Below the pieces are notes generated by a model that made no database searches, had not been told where the DNA came from, and saw only the letters and a program-made list of their open reading frames with translations. Shown here piece by piece: positions 24,597 through 33,009 of a DNA stretch of 49,895 nt. Every line of letters starts with the position of its first letter. The stretch's first letter is position 1. A program made the position numbers and the translations under genes. This DNA comes from Sphingomonas hominis (GTDB lineage Bacteria; Pseudomonadota; Alphaproteobacteria; Sphingomonadales; Sphingomonadaceae), in assembly GCF_013328205.1 (NCBI RefSeq), contig NZ_JABULH010000010.1, forward strand, positions 1-49,895, in the 5' to 3' direction.

Positions 24597-25916
24597 TCAC
24601 CCGATATGCAGCTGGTCGAGCACGGCCGCTTCGAGGGCGCCATCTTCCAGGTCCTCGGCATGGATCGTCACCACCGGAGCGATCTCGCGGAGCTTCTCCA
24701 CCTGTCGCATCTTGAGGCCCAACGTGTCGGCGTCGTGCCCGGTGACCACCTCCAGCGCCGCTTCCATGACCTCTCCTGTTGTGAAGTCACGTAGATCGAG
24801 GAGCAGATCGGGGCGGACCTCGCCCGCACTCGTCGCGACGTCGAAGAGCAGCCTTTTGAACCCGATGCCGATGCCGCGCCGGCGGAGTCGGTATTGCAGA
24901 TCGAGCAGACCCACGATGGTCTCGCGCTCCGCTGCATTATGCACGGCAATGAAGTTGGAGGGGCGAGCGACAGGCTGCGCATACGCCCGAAGCGCAGCAT
25001 AGCCCTCGCGCGGGTTATGTTCGCCGATCACTGCGAGGACCAGGAACGGAGGCCCGATCCGGCGCTGATGAACGCCGATGTGCCTGACGCGATTTTTCAC
25101 GATGAGCTCGCGTCCGCCCGCCAGCGTCACCGTCGTTCCCGAAATATCGACGGCGTAGAGCAGGAGGAATGCCTGTGGCGCATGTTCGGCGGGCCAGTGG
25201 CGCGCCGCCTCGCGCAGCTTCGCGAAGACGATGCCGCGTTCGTAGGGGTCTATATGAGTGTAGAGGTGGCGTGCGAGCGGAATGCCGGGAGCTATCTCGA
25301 CGCGCTCGGCCGCGCTGCGCAGCCGTCCGAACTCCAGCGCCATCGACGCCTCACGAGGTTCTCCCCTACCCAGCGGCTCGACAACGTTGACCCGAGCCAT
25401 TTCCATTAGCTGCCAGAGCAGGCGCGCAAGGCGCGGTATCGCAACGCCGCGCGTGCGATCATCTGGCTCGTCGTCTTCAGGAAGCTGGGCGAGCTTCTCA
25501 GGCGCGAGCCGGTGCGCGGAGAAGAGACCGTCTGGCTCGTTGATGGTGCGCGGCGTCGCGGTCGCCTTCTCGCGGATGCGGGGAGGTGCCTGTTCGCGAA
25601 AGAACGGGCAGTCGACATGGTGCTCCGGTCGCCGCTGCCGGATGCTCGTAAGGCGCCTGAGGTAGTATGTCTCGGCCTCAGACAGATAGGCTGGCGATAG
25701 CAGTGGTGGGTCAGCCGCGTCCCCGAGGCAGTCGCATGCGATCCACTGATGATGATCGCGCGCTTTGACCACCATGATGACCGAAGCCCGATGATCGCTG
25801 TCTTCGCCATCGCCGCTGTACCAGCGCACCAACGCGCGTCGCACGACGTCAGGGACGCCGGTGCGTGACGTAAGCCCTCTGGTGTCGCGCGGTACGAGCC
25901 ACATGAGCGGGATCAT
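24597..25916 (-). CDS. DUF1173-like protein (439 aa)
   Basis: The N-terminal part contains CDCLGDAADPPLLSPAYL, TYYLRRLT and HHVDCPFFREQAPPR. Three cysteines (CDC...C) near the N-terminus are what I recall of DUF1173, a family without known function. These cysteines could form a small metal site. The rest is soluble and mixed alpha/beta, ending with a segment reminiscent of a restriction-endonuclease-like fold (RPDLLLDLRDFTTGEVMEA), which is only a suggestion. It is divergent from the gene at 26007. Confidence 0.6.
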   Translation of the reverse strand: MIPLMWLVPRDTRGLTSRTGVPDVVRRALVRWYSGDGEDSDHRASVIMVVKARDHHQWIACDCLGDAADPPLLSPAYLSEAETYYLRRLTSIRQRRPEHHVDCPFFREQAPPRIREKATATPRTINEPDGLFSAHRLAPEKLAQLPEDDEPDDRTRGVAIPRLARLLWQLMEMARVNVVEPLGRGEPREASMALEFGRLRSAAERVEIAPGIPLARHLYTHIDPYERGIVFAKLREAARHWPAEHAPQAFLLLYAVDISGTTVTLAGGRELIVKNRVRHIGVHQRRIGPPFLVLAVIGEHNPREGYAALRAYAQPVARPSNFIAVHNAAERETIVGLLDLQYRLRRRGIGIGFKRLLFDVATSAGEVRPDLLLDLRDFTTGEVMEAALEVVTGHDADTLGLKMRQVEKLREIAPVVTIHAEDLEDGALEAAVLDQLHIG

Positions 25917-26006
25917 ATCGGAAGATCAGAGGGTGAAAAGGTGCCGATGAACACTTGCAAGGTCGCAGATGTTCACGTTACGTTCGGAGGACAAGAGGAT
26001 TAGGTC

Positions 26007-26531
26007 ATGAAGCTTCAAGATTTCACCGGGCCGATCGATCTCGACCTCACGTTGCGCGACGCCTCGCTCAACCCCGATGTCCGACCGACCCGCCGCGCCA
26101 TCGCCGCGGCCTCGATCGGTATCGAGCCGGAGGATGCCTACTATTCCGTGCGTGAGCTGCGGGAGGCATGCGAGTGGATCCACGAGGGCGACTCTGCCGG
26201 CAAGGCGAAGCTGGCGCAGATGCTCGGCAATCGCTGCGACGATTATCAGCGGTGCATCTACTACAATCTCGCGGGTCGTGGCGTGTGTGTGCTGATCGAT
26301 GATCTGCTGTGGCTGGAGGCGCTGCTGCTCGGACGGGGACGCGTGGCAGGGTATCTGCATCGCACGAAGGCGCCGAAGCGGATCGCGCCGGCTCCCTACG
26401 TGGCGGCCGAGCCCGATGGCCCGGTTGGCCGTTTCGAGGCCGAGTTTGCGATCGGCGCCTCCTGGTCGCACGACCCGGGTCCCGACTACGATCCGATCGA
26501 TCGTCCAGCAAAGCGTGATCGCCCGGCATAG
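26007..26531 (+). CDS. Hypothetical protein (174 aa)
   Basis: A plus-strand gene among minus-strand ones. The protein has a mostly helical N-terminal two-thirds (DAYYSVRELREACEWIHEG, GKAKLAQMLGNRCDDYQRC) and a hydrophobic helix (GVCVLIDDLLWLEALLLG), then a proline- and glycine-rich tail. No family recognised. AGAGGATTAGG precedes the ATG. A strong hairpin lies 25 nt after the stop and may end its transcript. Confidence 0.6.
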   Translation: MKLQDFTGPIDLDLTLRDASLNPDVRPTRRAIAAASIGIEPEDAYYSVRELREACEWIHEGDSAGKAKLAQMLGNRCDDYQRCIYYNLAGRGVCVLIDDLLWLEALLLGRGRVAGYLHRTKAPKRIAPAPYVAAEPDGPVGRFEAEFAIGASWSHDPGPDYDPIDRPAKRDRPA

Positions 26532-26555
26532 GGCTGGAGCCTACCAAACAAAAAA

Positions 26556-26588
26556 AAAGCGGTCCGGCATCGTCAGCCGGACCGCTTT
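26556..26588. terminator. Bidirectional rho-independent terminator
   Basis: A 13-bp stem (AAAGCGGTCCGGC with its complement) encloses a 7-nt loop between convergent genes. On the minus strand the stem is followed by nine or more T residues, so it is strongest for the nuclease-like gene. On the plus strand it ends in TTT. Confidence 0.9.
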
Positions 26589-26606
26589 GTGTAGCGGGTA
26601 CAGGCA

Positions 26607-27122
26607 TCAGGCCCGCTCGCATGTGAGGCGTTCCCCGCGACGCCATTTCTCGGGATCGATCCAGGCGCCGGCATGGGCGCCGCGCTTGTTGGTCCTCGCA
26701 TCCTCGTAAGCGCTCATATACCGCCCGGCGCGATCCGGATCGCTCCTGAGATACTTCGTGGCCGGCACCGCCCACCCCTGAGCGATCAGTTGCTCGCCCA
26801 GGTCAGAGCCGTTCACACTGACCACGGCAACCGGTCGACCGTAGCTGCTACTGCCAACCAAACGGATCGTCGCCTCCCCCGAGCGGAGCATGCGGGCGGT
26901 CGCGTCTTGCGCGAGCTTGCCGCAAGGATAGCAGCCGCTGGAGATCTGGCAGAGTTGCTTCCGCTCGAAGGCGTCCGCCCCTGAGAACCGGAAGTCGATG
27001 CTGATGGTGTCGCCGTCCAGCGCGCGGCCTCGTCCGGTGAGATCCTGTGCGGGCTCGTGCCCGGGCTCGGCTGCCCCGCAGGCCGCAAGTGCGACAAGGG
27101 CAAGGAGGATCGCCGTCTTCAT
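26607..27122 (-). CDS. Thermonuclease-like lipoprotein
   Basis: The N-terminus MKTAILLALVALAAC is a lipoprotein signal with lipobox cysteine at residue 15. The mature part resembles a staphylococcal-nuclease (SNase) domain: RALDGDTISIDFRF, an acidic/glutamate segment (ADAFERKQLC), GRPVAVVSVNGSDLGEQLIAQGWA and a final AHAGAWIDPEKWR. The usual Asp before the YGR motif appears changed (SSSYGR), so activity is uncertain. Likely anchored in the envelope facing the periplasm. The start at 27122 overlaps the upstream gene (ATGA). A plasmid-borne nuclease could act on DNA entering the cell. Confidence 0.75.
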   Translation of the reverse strand: MKTAILLALVALAACGAAEPGHEPAQDLTGRGRALDGDTISIDFRFSGADAFERKQLCQISSGCYPCGKLAQDATARMLRSGEATIRLVGSSSYGRPVAVVSVNGSDLGEQLIAQGWAVPATKYLRSDPDRAGRYMSAYEDARTNKRGAHAGAWIDPEKWRRGERLTCERA

Positions 27123-27331
27123 GCGTAACGCAGCTCGAGCTCGACGTTCGGATCGTCGACGAGCGCCGGGATGACCCGGAAGGGCTGAAGGATATCTCCG
27201 GTACGCACGACCGAGACTTGGCGCGCCCCAGCGTCGAACATGCGGGCGGCGACCGCCTGCGCGTTGGCGCGGCTGCATAGATGCGATCGCTTGGGGCTGA
27301 TCGGAGCGGTGAGGTCATCGTGACGAAGCAT
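27119..27331 (-). CDS. Small hypothetical protein (70 aa)
   Basis: ATG at 27331 follows an AGGAT site. The product contains a helix rich in alanine (RANAQAVAARMFDAGARQVSVV) and ends in PNVELELRYA. It looks like a small alpha/beta domain but no family was recognised. Its stop overlaps the start of the nuclease-like lipoprotein gene, so the pair is co-translated; a role as an immunity or chaperone partner is speculative. Confidence 0.55.
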   Translation of the reverse strand: MLRHDDLTAPISPKRSHLCSRANAQAVAARMFDAGARQVSVVRTGDILQPFRVIPALVDDPNVELELRYA

Positions 27332-27363
27332 GGGATCGATCCTGATGCTGGACGGCTCGGCGA

Positions 27364-27990
27364 TCAACCGAACACCGTCTTGTGGACGCGGGTCTGGGTC
27401 GGCGGGGGAACGATGGTCCACGGCATGTCGCGCAAGCCAGAAATACGATAACCCGGAAAATCGGAACCGAGCTTGGCGAGCGCGATCTTTCGGCCGCGCT
27501 TGTGGACGACGAAGTCAGTGCCCTCGTGCCCGTCAACGAACTTGATGGGGTGTGGCAGCCGGATGTGCATGCCGTGCTCGAGCGGCCGCTCGGATCGCTG
27601 GGCGAGGCGGTCGAGGCAGCGGCGCCGCCAGTTGAGCGCCGAGGCGTTGTGGGTGTCGCCGAGCAGGGAGAGGATACGCTCGGGGCACGCGGCCTCGTTC
27701 GGCCCCATCGTCTCGTCCATATCCTTGTAGGCGAAGACGAAGCCGTCCTTTGCGCGGGGGTTCCAGCTGACCAGGCACACGACGGCGATGGTGGGCTCGT
27801 CGATGCCGTCGGTGCTGGGCGTGACGGCGGCGTACCAGACCTTGTTTCGCAGGCACGACGAAGCGACGACGCGCAGCGCCCTGCCCTTCCCCTCCGCGTC
27901 GCGCCGGTCGTACGTGAATTGCGCGTCGAGATAACTTTTGGGCGTCGAATGAGGGGTCATCGACGACCGTGGCATGCTGAGCCAACCCAT
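27364..27990 (-). CDS. DUF6927 domain protein
   Basis: The 208-aa product begins MGWLSMPRSSM and contains TPKSYLDAQFTY, VVCLVSWNPRAKDGF, FAYKDMDETMGPNE and LNWRRRC, which agree with the remembered DUF6927 pattern. This family occurs on plasmids and phages and has no known function. No membrane or signal segment. It is followed after a short gap by the 70-aa gene. Confidence 0.75.
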   Translation of the reverse strand: MGWLSMPRSSMTPHSTPKSYLDAQFTYDRRDAEGKGRALRVVASSCLRNKVWYAAVTPSTDGIDEPTIAVVCLVSWNPRAKDGFVFAYKDMDETMGPNEAACPERILSLLGDTHNASALNWRRRCLDRLAQRSERPLEHGMHIRLPHPIKFVDGHEGTDFVVHKRGRKIALAKLGSDFPGYRISGLRDMPWTIVPPPTQTRVHKTVFG

Positions 27991-28030
27991 GGCGATGTTC
28001 CTTGCTTATAGGGGTCGAAGACGGACCCGA

Positions 28031-28675
28031 TCAGTCCGCCAGGAGCGCCGGCGCCGGCGCTGACGTCGTCAGCCGCAGCTCTCGCTGCAGTCGTTCAGCG
28101 AAACGCTCGGTCGCGAGCAGCTCGCGTGCCATGGCGTAGCGGGCACGATCACCCAGATGGTCGTGACGGCCGCGAACACGACGATAGTTGACCTCGTGGC
28201 CGGGACCGAGTGCGGTCAGCGAGAGTTGCACGCGCACCTCGTCGGTGTGGAGCGTGATCTCGCCGGATTGAGACGCGTGGCCGCGGTTCGATCGAAGGTC
28301 GTAATCGCCCTCGCTCAGTCCGAGTGCGATAGCGAGGCGGTGCAGGGCCGCGTGTCCTTCGACATGGAAGAGATCCTTCGCAGCCGCATCGTAGGCGACG
28401 CCCCGGATAGCGAGCGTGGCGAGTGCCGGGTGCTTCTTCAGCTCGGCGATCTTGTCCTCGCAGCGGCGTCGCAGAAGAGAGTCATCGGATCCGGCTCCGG
28501 CGATGTGGCCGAGGTGACGCGCGAGGAGCAGCACGCCGGGATCTGCGTCGAACGGCACGCCGGCGTTGCGACAATCGTCGATCGCGGTGGTGACGGCGTG
28601 CAACGCAGCGACGATGGTCGTCAGCGCGCTTGGATCGAGTGCCTGCTGGTGGCGGAAGGCGACGTCGTAGGGCAT
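28031..28675 (-). CDS. Hypothetical protein (214 aa)
   Basis: Starts at 28675 (MPYDVAFRHQQALD); the longer in-frame extension crosses the purine-rich leader and was rejected. The protein is soluble and mostly helical, with FHVEGHAALHRLAIALGL in the middle and an arginine-rich region (RRVRGRHDHLGDRARYAMAREL) near the end. No family recognised, function unknown. A purine-rich leader motif lies about 42 nt upstream. Confidence 0.6.
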   Translation of the reverse strand: MPYDVAFRHQQALDPSALTTIVAALHAVTTAIDDCRNAGVPFDADPGVLLLARHLGHIAGAGSDDSLLRRRCEDKIAELKKHPALATLAIRGVAYDAAAKDLFHVEGHAALHRLAIALGLSEGDYDLRSNRGHASQSGEITLHTDEVRVQLSLTALGPGHEVNYRRVRGRHDHLGDRARYAMARELLATERFAERLQRELRLTTSAPAPALLAD

Positions 28676-28716
28676 CGTGGAGGTCTCCCGAGCGCCACAT
28701 CGCGCTCGAAACCTCG

Positions 28717-28739
28717 CTCCCCCTTCCCTCTTCTCCCCC
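28717..28739 (-). promoter_or_regulatory. Purine-rich leader motif, copy 6
   Basis: The minus strand reads GGGGGAGAAGAGGGAAGGG and then GGAG, about 42 nt upstream of the 214-aa gene. Like other copies it has three or more G runs on the coding strand. Confidence 0.45.
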
Positions 28740-28772
28740 GGCTGGATCACGGTGCTCGGAGGTTAATGGCGC

Positions 28773-28970
28773 TCACGTCGACCGGAACGATCCACGCCCT
28801 AGTCGGAAGGCCCCCACGACGGTCCCGCCATCCCAGTGCCCGCCGAGGATCCCACGCCGTGGCACGCTTCCGACGGGGTAGCGCCGCGCCGCGAGCAGTC
28901 GGGCTCGTCGCGTGTCGCGGTCGACAGGCGTGTCGGTCATGAAGTGAGTCGCGAAACGAAGGGGAAGCAT
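28773..28970 (-). CDS. Small hypothetical protein (65 aa)
   Basis: The start ATG at 28970 has an excellent AGGAGGTG site six bases upstream, which decides this frame over an overlapping one starting at GTG 28977. The product is basic in its first half and continues with YPVGSVPRRGILGGHWDGGT, a glycine-rich stretch that looks like coding sequence. No family recognised. Confidence 0.5.
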   Translation of the reverse strand: MLPLRFATHFMTDTPVDRDTRRARLLAARRYPVGSVPRRGILGGHWDGGTVVGAFRLGRGSFRST

Positions 28971-29009
28971 GGGTCACCTCCTATCGGGCAGCTGCAAGCA
29001 ATGTCGGCT

Positions 29010-29207
29010 TCACAGCATGAGGCCAAGCGGGTCGCTGGAATGGGCCGCGGCATCGAAGCCACGATGCCAGGCACCTGCCAGTCGGCTGCCGCGGCGGTAG
29101 CAGCACGCGGAATTGCCCATCACCTGGGCGCGCCAGCCCGCCTTCTCTGCCTCCCATTCGGCATTCGAAGGACCGGGCGCCAGTAGGTCGAGGAGATGGT
29201 GCGTCAC
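29010..29207 (-). CDS. Rmf/CrpP-like small protein
   Basis: The 65-aa product has the outline of ribosome modulation factor relatives and plasmid CrpP-type proteins: EAEKAGWRAQVMGNSACCY followed by a Trp-containing block (LAGAWHRGFDAAAH). Family members bind ribosomes in stationary phase or, for CrpP, have been linked to fluoroquinolone resistance; which applies here cannot be told. The usual Cys-Pro-Tyr is Cys-Cys-Tyr. The start overlaps the stop of the 163-aa gene (ATGA). Confidence 0.5.
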   Translation of the reverse strand: MTHHLLDLLAPGPSNAEWEAEKAGWRAQVMGNSACCYRRGSRLAGAWHRGFDAAAHSSDPLGLML

Positions 29208-29695
29208 CTCCCGCCGGCCAACTCGTCGGCTGCGATCATGATGGTGATCGCTTCCTCGAGCGCGGCGTCATCGCCATTGACCACGCGCGCCGCGGGCTTT
29301 TGACGCTTGATCGCGGACGCCACGGTTTCGGCCGGTCGGCCCTTGAGCGGGTAGGACCAGACCTTTCCATCCTCGATGACGACGAGCTTGTTGCGGAAGG
29401 TGCGCCGGAGCCGCTTGGCTTCCTCGATCCGGGTCATCAGTGCGGCGACCTCGAACTCCAGCGTGTGCTTCAGCACAGTGTCTCCGAAGCGGGTTGGCGC
29501 GCGGTTGGCGGCGAGCCACACGTCGACGTCGGCTTCGCTGAGCGAGCCTACCGGATGGAACATGTCGGCCGCGCCGTGACCATGGTTGGACGCGAGGAAA
29601 GCGCGCCGCCCATCCACCCAGATCTCGGCGCTGTAGCAGGTCGTCTCCTCCGACAGCGCGGCGACGATCTTCAGCTTGCGCAGCTCGATGTGCAT
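29204..29695 (-). CDS. Hypothetical protein (163 aa)
   Basis: A mixed alpha/beta soluble protein: IELRKLKIVAALSEETTCYS, AEIWVDGRRAFLASNHGHGA, then a positively charged helix (MTRIEEAKRLRRTFRNKLVV) and a terminal acidic helix. Resembles plasmid hypothetical proteins found near ArdC genes, but no family is named. It lies 27 nt downstream of ardC and is coupled to the Rmf-like gene by a 4-nt overlap, so all three are probably one operon. Confidence 0.65.
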   Translation of the reverse strand: MHIELRKLKIVAALSEETTCYSAEIWVDGRRAFLASNHGHGAADMFHPVGSLSEADVDVWLAANRAPTRFGDTVLKHTLEFEVAALMTRIEEAKRLRRTFRNKLVVIEDGKVWSYPLKGRPAETVASAIKRQKPAARVVNGDDAALEEAITIMIAADELAGGR

Positions 29696-29722
29696 GGTCT
29701 GGGCTCCTGTGATGACGCGCGG

Positions 29723-30661
29723 TCATGCCGCGAGCGCTTGCATGTTGCGGGCTTGGGACCCCTCGTCAGCGGCGTCCCTGAGCCACGCGACGGCCTGCTC
29801 GGCCTTCGACGCGGCCTTGATGATCGCGCTCGAATCTCCCTTCAGGATGCGCAGCCAGTGATCGATGTAGCTGGCGTGGTTGTCGTGCAGTTCGCCCGGC
29901 AGGCCGAGGTCGGCGCAGATGAGGCACTGCCCGATCGAGGCGACGAGCTCCTCGAAAGCGTAGGCTTGATCGCCGAACTTCTTGCCGAACTCGCGATTGA
30001 GCCGCGACTGCGCGCCCGAATAATGAACGTATTCGTGGCCGAGGGTGCTGGCGTAATGATCGTCCGACCGGAACATCGTCCGGTGCGGCATCTGGATGTA
30101 ATCTCCGATCGGCGAGAAAAACGCCTGGTCGCCACCATGCCGCACGGTAGCGGGCAGCGCGTCGAAGAAACCGTCGATAGCGGCACGATGCACGCTTTCG
30201 ACCCGCGGTTCGGGCGGCGCGGCGACCGGATAGTAATAGACCGGCAGGCCGTCGATCTGCTCGACGTTGAAGACGGTGTAGGAGCGAAGAAAGCGGATGT
30301 TCTTGTTCGCCTCCTCACCCGTAACGCGATCGGTCTCGGTCTTCGAGAAGCTCGAGAAATAGACGCTGTGCGAACCGTGCTCGCCGCGGCGAACCTGGCC
30401 ACCGAGTTCTTCGGCCTGACGGTAGGTCATCCAAGTACGCGCGGAGTAGCCGCGTGCGTCACCGATCGCCCAAAGGTAGAGATTGTTGATGCCGGTGTAC
30501 GGCGTGCCGCAATGGCGCAGCGGGCGCCCCCCGGCGCCGGTGAGACCCCACGGGCGAGACCATGGCAGGACGCCGGACTCGAGCTTCTGGATGATGAGGC
30601 TGGTGATCTCGGCCGCGACGTCGCGGCGCGGTTTGTCGACGGTTTTCCGACGAAAGGTCAT
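29723..30661 (-). CDS. ardC: ArdC-family antirestriction protein
   Basis: A 312-aa protein with an N-terminal ArdC (DUF1738) domain: EITSLIIQKLESGVLPW, the PYTGINNLYLW block, YRQAEELGGQVRRGEHG and FNVEQIDGLP. A zinc-metallopeptidase-like C-terminal domain has HEYVH at 209-213 and a downstream Glu pair (AFEELVAS, 237-238). ArdC proteins bind single-stranded DNA and protect incoming plasmid DNA against restriction after conjugation. Both zincin His residues and the Glu are present, so the site looks intact. Confidence 0.88.
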   Translation of the reverse strand: MTFRRKTVDKPRRDVAAEITSLIIQKLESGVLPWSRPWGLTGAGGRPLRHCGTPYTGINNLYLWAIGDARGYSARTWMTYRQAEELGGQVRRGEHGSHSVYFSSFSKTETDRVTGEEANKNIRFLRSYTVFNVEQIDGLPVYYYPVAAPPEPRVESVHRAAIDGFFDALPATVRHGGDQAFFSPIGDYIQMPHRTMFRSDDHYASTLGHEYVHYSGAQSRLNREFGKKFGDQAYAFEELVASIGQCLICADLGLPGELHDNHASYIDHWLRILKGDSSAIIKAASKAEQAVAWLRDAADEGSQARNMQALAA

Positions 30662-30761
30662 GTCGAGGTTTCCCTTGTGATGGGAAATGGCGGCCGCCCC
30701 TTTGTGAGAGACGACCGCCAGTCTGGCCCGGGAGGTCCCAGGCAGCGGGATGGCGCTGGAC

Positions 30762-32849
30762 CTATTCGGCCGCGATCAGCGCGTGGTCGTCGTCGTTGAC
30801 CGAGCCGAGCGCGCCCTCCGCCTCGTCGCTATCGCCATCGGCGGGATCCTCGATGTCATTGCCGCTGGTGACATCGTCCTGCGCCGTCTCGGAGGTTTCA
30901 TCATCGACGCTCTCGTCGAACTCGGCGTCAGCGACCGCGACCACCACGTCGAAGCGCATCGCGTCCGGCACCCACGCAAGGGCGGCTTCCTTGGTCTCCG
31001 CCTCGGTGATGGCCTCGCCGGCGAACAGCTTCTCGCACGACGTCGAGATCTCGCCCTTCTTGGAGCCGACATAGCGTGCCGCCAGCACCGGCCCACCAAC
31101 GTCGGTGAGAAGGGCGAGTAGCGTTCCCTTCGACACACGGTCGAAGAAGTTTGCGGAGGTCGGCCGCCACCATTTGGCGACGTCGATCTCGAGGATCGAG
31201 GCGAGGCGGGCGTGGAGCGGATTGGTTTTCGCCGAGCTGTAATCGGGCTTCGCCTCGAGCGACGACGCGACCGTGAGGGCCAACCAGGATGCCTTGGCAT
31301 CGTCATCGAGTGCCCGGAACGCCTCGAACCGTTCGACCGGGCTGCTCGACGTGGTCCAATCGCTGTTCAACGATTCACGCGCCTCGGCGATGGCGAGCTG
31401 CGCCTGGGTCGCCGGCTGGTCCTTGGGCATCTGAGGATCCTGCGGCCGACCGGCAGTGACGGTGGTGCCATAGCGACTGTAGCTGCGGCTCTGGTCCGTC
31501 ATCGCGAACAGCATGTAGTCGAGGGCCAGGCCGGGGTCGGCGAGGATCGATGCCGCCAGGATGTCGCGACGCTGTACCGCGAGCTCGTCGTGGAGGCGTG
31601 CACTCAGCGGCTTGCCGCCGGGAGCAACCGCTTCGGGCGGAAGCGACGAGGTGTCCCGAGCGCTGCGGGTCAAGCCGGACGTGCCGTCGCCGGCCGAGCC
31701 CTGGAGCGGCGTTTCGCTGAAGTAGGTGGTCTCCAGCGTCATCTTGCCGTCGCGGCCGAGGGTCAGGAAGGTGCCCACCTTGCCCCTCATCTCGTCGGAA
31801 AGAACGGGCGGTCGCGAGTGCAGCGTCTGATATTCCTCACGGAGCCGCTCGAACTCCTCCTCCAGAGCCGCGTACGCCGTCTCCTCCATCTCCTCGTCGG
31901 CCATCAGCTCCTCGAGCGTCTCGCAGCGCGCGACGATGGCGTCGGAGCGTGCCGCCTCATCCTCGCCGAGCGGCGCGGGCTCGAGCGTGACGCGGTGCAG
32001 ATCAGCGGTGGCGCCGTACAGGCTGGTGGTCGCGATCGGCCGGACCCAGGCGAGGCCCTGCTCCTCGCCGACGCGCTTCGCCTCGGCCTCCATGATCGCG
32101 GCCGCGAGCGTCCGCGCAAGCTCCGGATCCGACCAGCGATCGCCGTCCTCGCTGAACAGGTCGCACTCGACCTTGCCGCCTGCAGCCACATAGGCGTCGG
32201 TGCCGACGAGGACCGCGACCGGGTCGCTCGCCTTCATCGTGTCGTTCACGATCGCGCGGCGGATTTGATCGGCGTTCACGTAGGAAGAATGGGCGTACTG
32301 CTGGAAGACGCGCTCCTGCTTGGCCTGATCCTCGGTGGAGCCGTAAGCCTTGGCCATCTCCAGCGTGATGCGTCCCTCGCTCAGCGCTTCGAAGATCGGT
32401 TCGGCGAGATTGGCGAGCCGCAGCCGGCCCTCGATGAAGCGTCGCGTCTGGCCGAACCGGTTCGCGACGGCGTCGATGTCACCGTCGGATTTAAGGAAAT
32501 GCTGAAATGCGACGCATTCCTCCGCTGCGGTCATCGGCTCGCGCTGAAAGTTCTCGGTGAGCGACACCTCCCGCAGGTCCGCGTCGTCGCCGGAGACGAT
32601 CTTGACCGGCACGCCGTAGGTCGCCGCGTCGATCTCGCCAGCGTCGGCGAGCATCATCGCGCCGAGATAACGCCGATCGCCGGCGATGATCTCGTACGTC
32701 CCCTTGGGCCGTGCGGCGGTAACGAGCAGGTTCTGCATGATGCCGCGCGCACGGATGCTCGAGGCCATCGCCTCGATGTTCCTGGGCGGGGTGGTACGGA
32801 CGTTCTTCTCGGAGCGCTTCAGCTTCGCGAGTGGCACGGTCTGGGTCAT
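30762..32849 (-). CDS. Large ParB-like nuclease-domain protein (695 aa)
   Basis: The N-terminal 200 residues match ParB: LAKLKRSEKNVRTTPP, IRARGIMQNLLV, the YEIIAGDRRYLGAMM box, VSLTENFQREPMTAAEE, and a helix-turn-helix (IDAVANRFGQTRRFIEGRLRLANL). The remaining about 490 residues are acidic and end in a Glu/Asp-rich tail; canonical ParB is about 300 aa. No parA is adjacent, as the parA gene lies at 38293 with its own partner. A role in DNA metabolism rather than partition is therefore likely. ATG at 32849 follows GGAGACGACG. A purine-rich leader lies about 65 nt upstream. Confidence 0.82.
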   Translation of the reverse strand: MTQTVPLAKLKRSEKNVRTTPPRNIEAMASSIRARGIMQNLLVTAARPKGTYEIIAGDRRYLGAMMLADAGEIDAATYGVPVKIVSGDDADLREVSLTENFQREPMTAAEECVAFQHFLKSDGDIDAVANRFGQTRRFIEGRLRLANLAEPIFEALSEGRITLEMAKAYGSTEDQAKQERVFQQYAHSSYVNADQIRRAIVNDTMKASDPVAVLVGTDAYVAAGGKVECDLFSEDGDRWSDPELARTLAAAIMEAEAKRVGEEQGLAWVRPIATTSLYGATADLHRVTLEPAPLGEDEAARSDAIVARCETLEELMADEEMEETAYAALEEEFERLREEYQTLHSRPPVLSDEMRGKVGTFLTLGRDGKMTLETTYFSETPLQGSAGDGTSGLTRSARDTSSLPPEAVAPGGKPLSARLHDELAVQRRDILAASILADPGLALDYMLFAMTDQSRSYSRYGTTVTAGRPQDPQMPKDQPATQAQLAIAEARESLNSDWTTSSSPVERFEAFRALDDDAKASWLALTVASSLEAKPDYSSAKTNPLHARLASILEIDVAKWWRPTSANFFDRVSKGTLLALLTDVGGPVLAARYVGSKKGEISTSCEKLFAGEAITEAETKEAALAWVPDAMRFDVVVAVADAEFDESVDDETSETAQDDVTSGNDIEDPADGDSDEAEGALGSVNDDDHALIAAE

Positions 32850-32913
32850 CGTCGTCTCCATCAGGTGCCCGGCCGCGCGACGTCTCGCCGCACCCAAACC
32901 GGACACCTTCCCG

Positions 32914-32931
32914 CTCCCCCTTTCCTTCCTT
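32914..32931 (-). promoter_or_regulatory. Purine-rich leader motif, copy 7
   Basis: The minus strand reads AAGGAAGGAAAGGGGGAG about 65 nt upstream of the ParB-like gene, in the gap after the strawberry-notch-like gene. Confidence 0.45.
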
Positions 32932-33009
32932 GTCCCGATCGCTCCGGTGCCCGCGCTCATGCGCGGGCGGCGCATCCCGGACGCCGTTGGCGGTAAAGAG
33001 GCTTCGCTC

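Noticed and set aside
29300-30799. Plus-strand frame of 499 codons opposite ardC
   Set aside because: ArdC on the minus strand is unmistakable; the plus frame shows only compositional openness.
31212-32996. Plus-strand frame of 594 codons opposite the ParB-like gene
   Set aside because: The opposite strand has an evident ParB domain and a ribosome-binding site; this translation is low-complexity.
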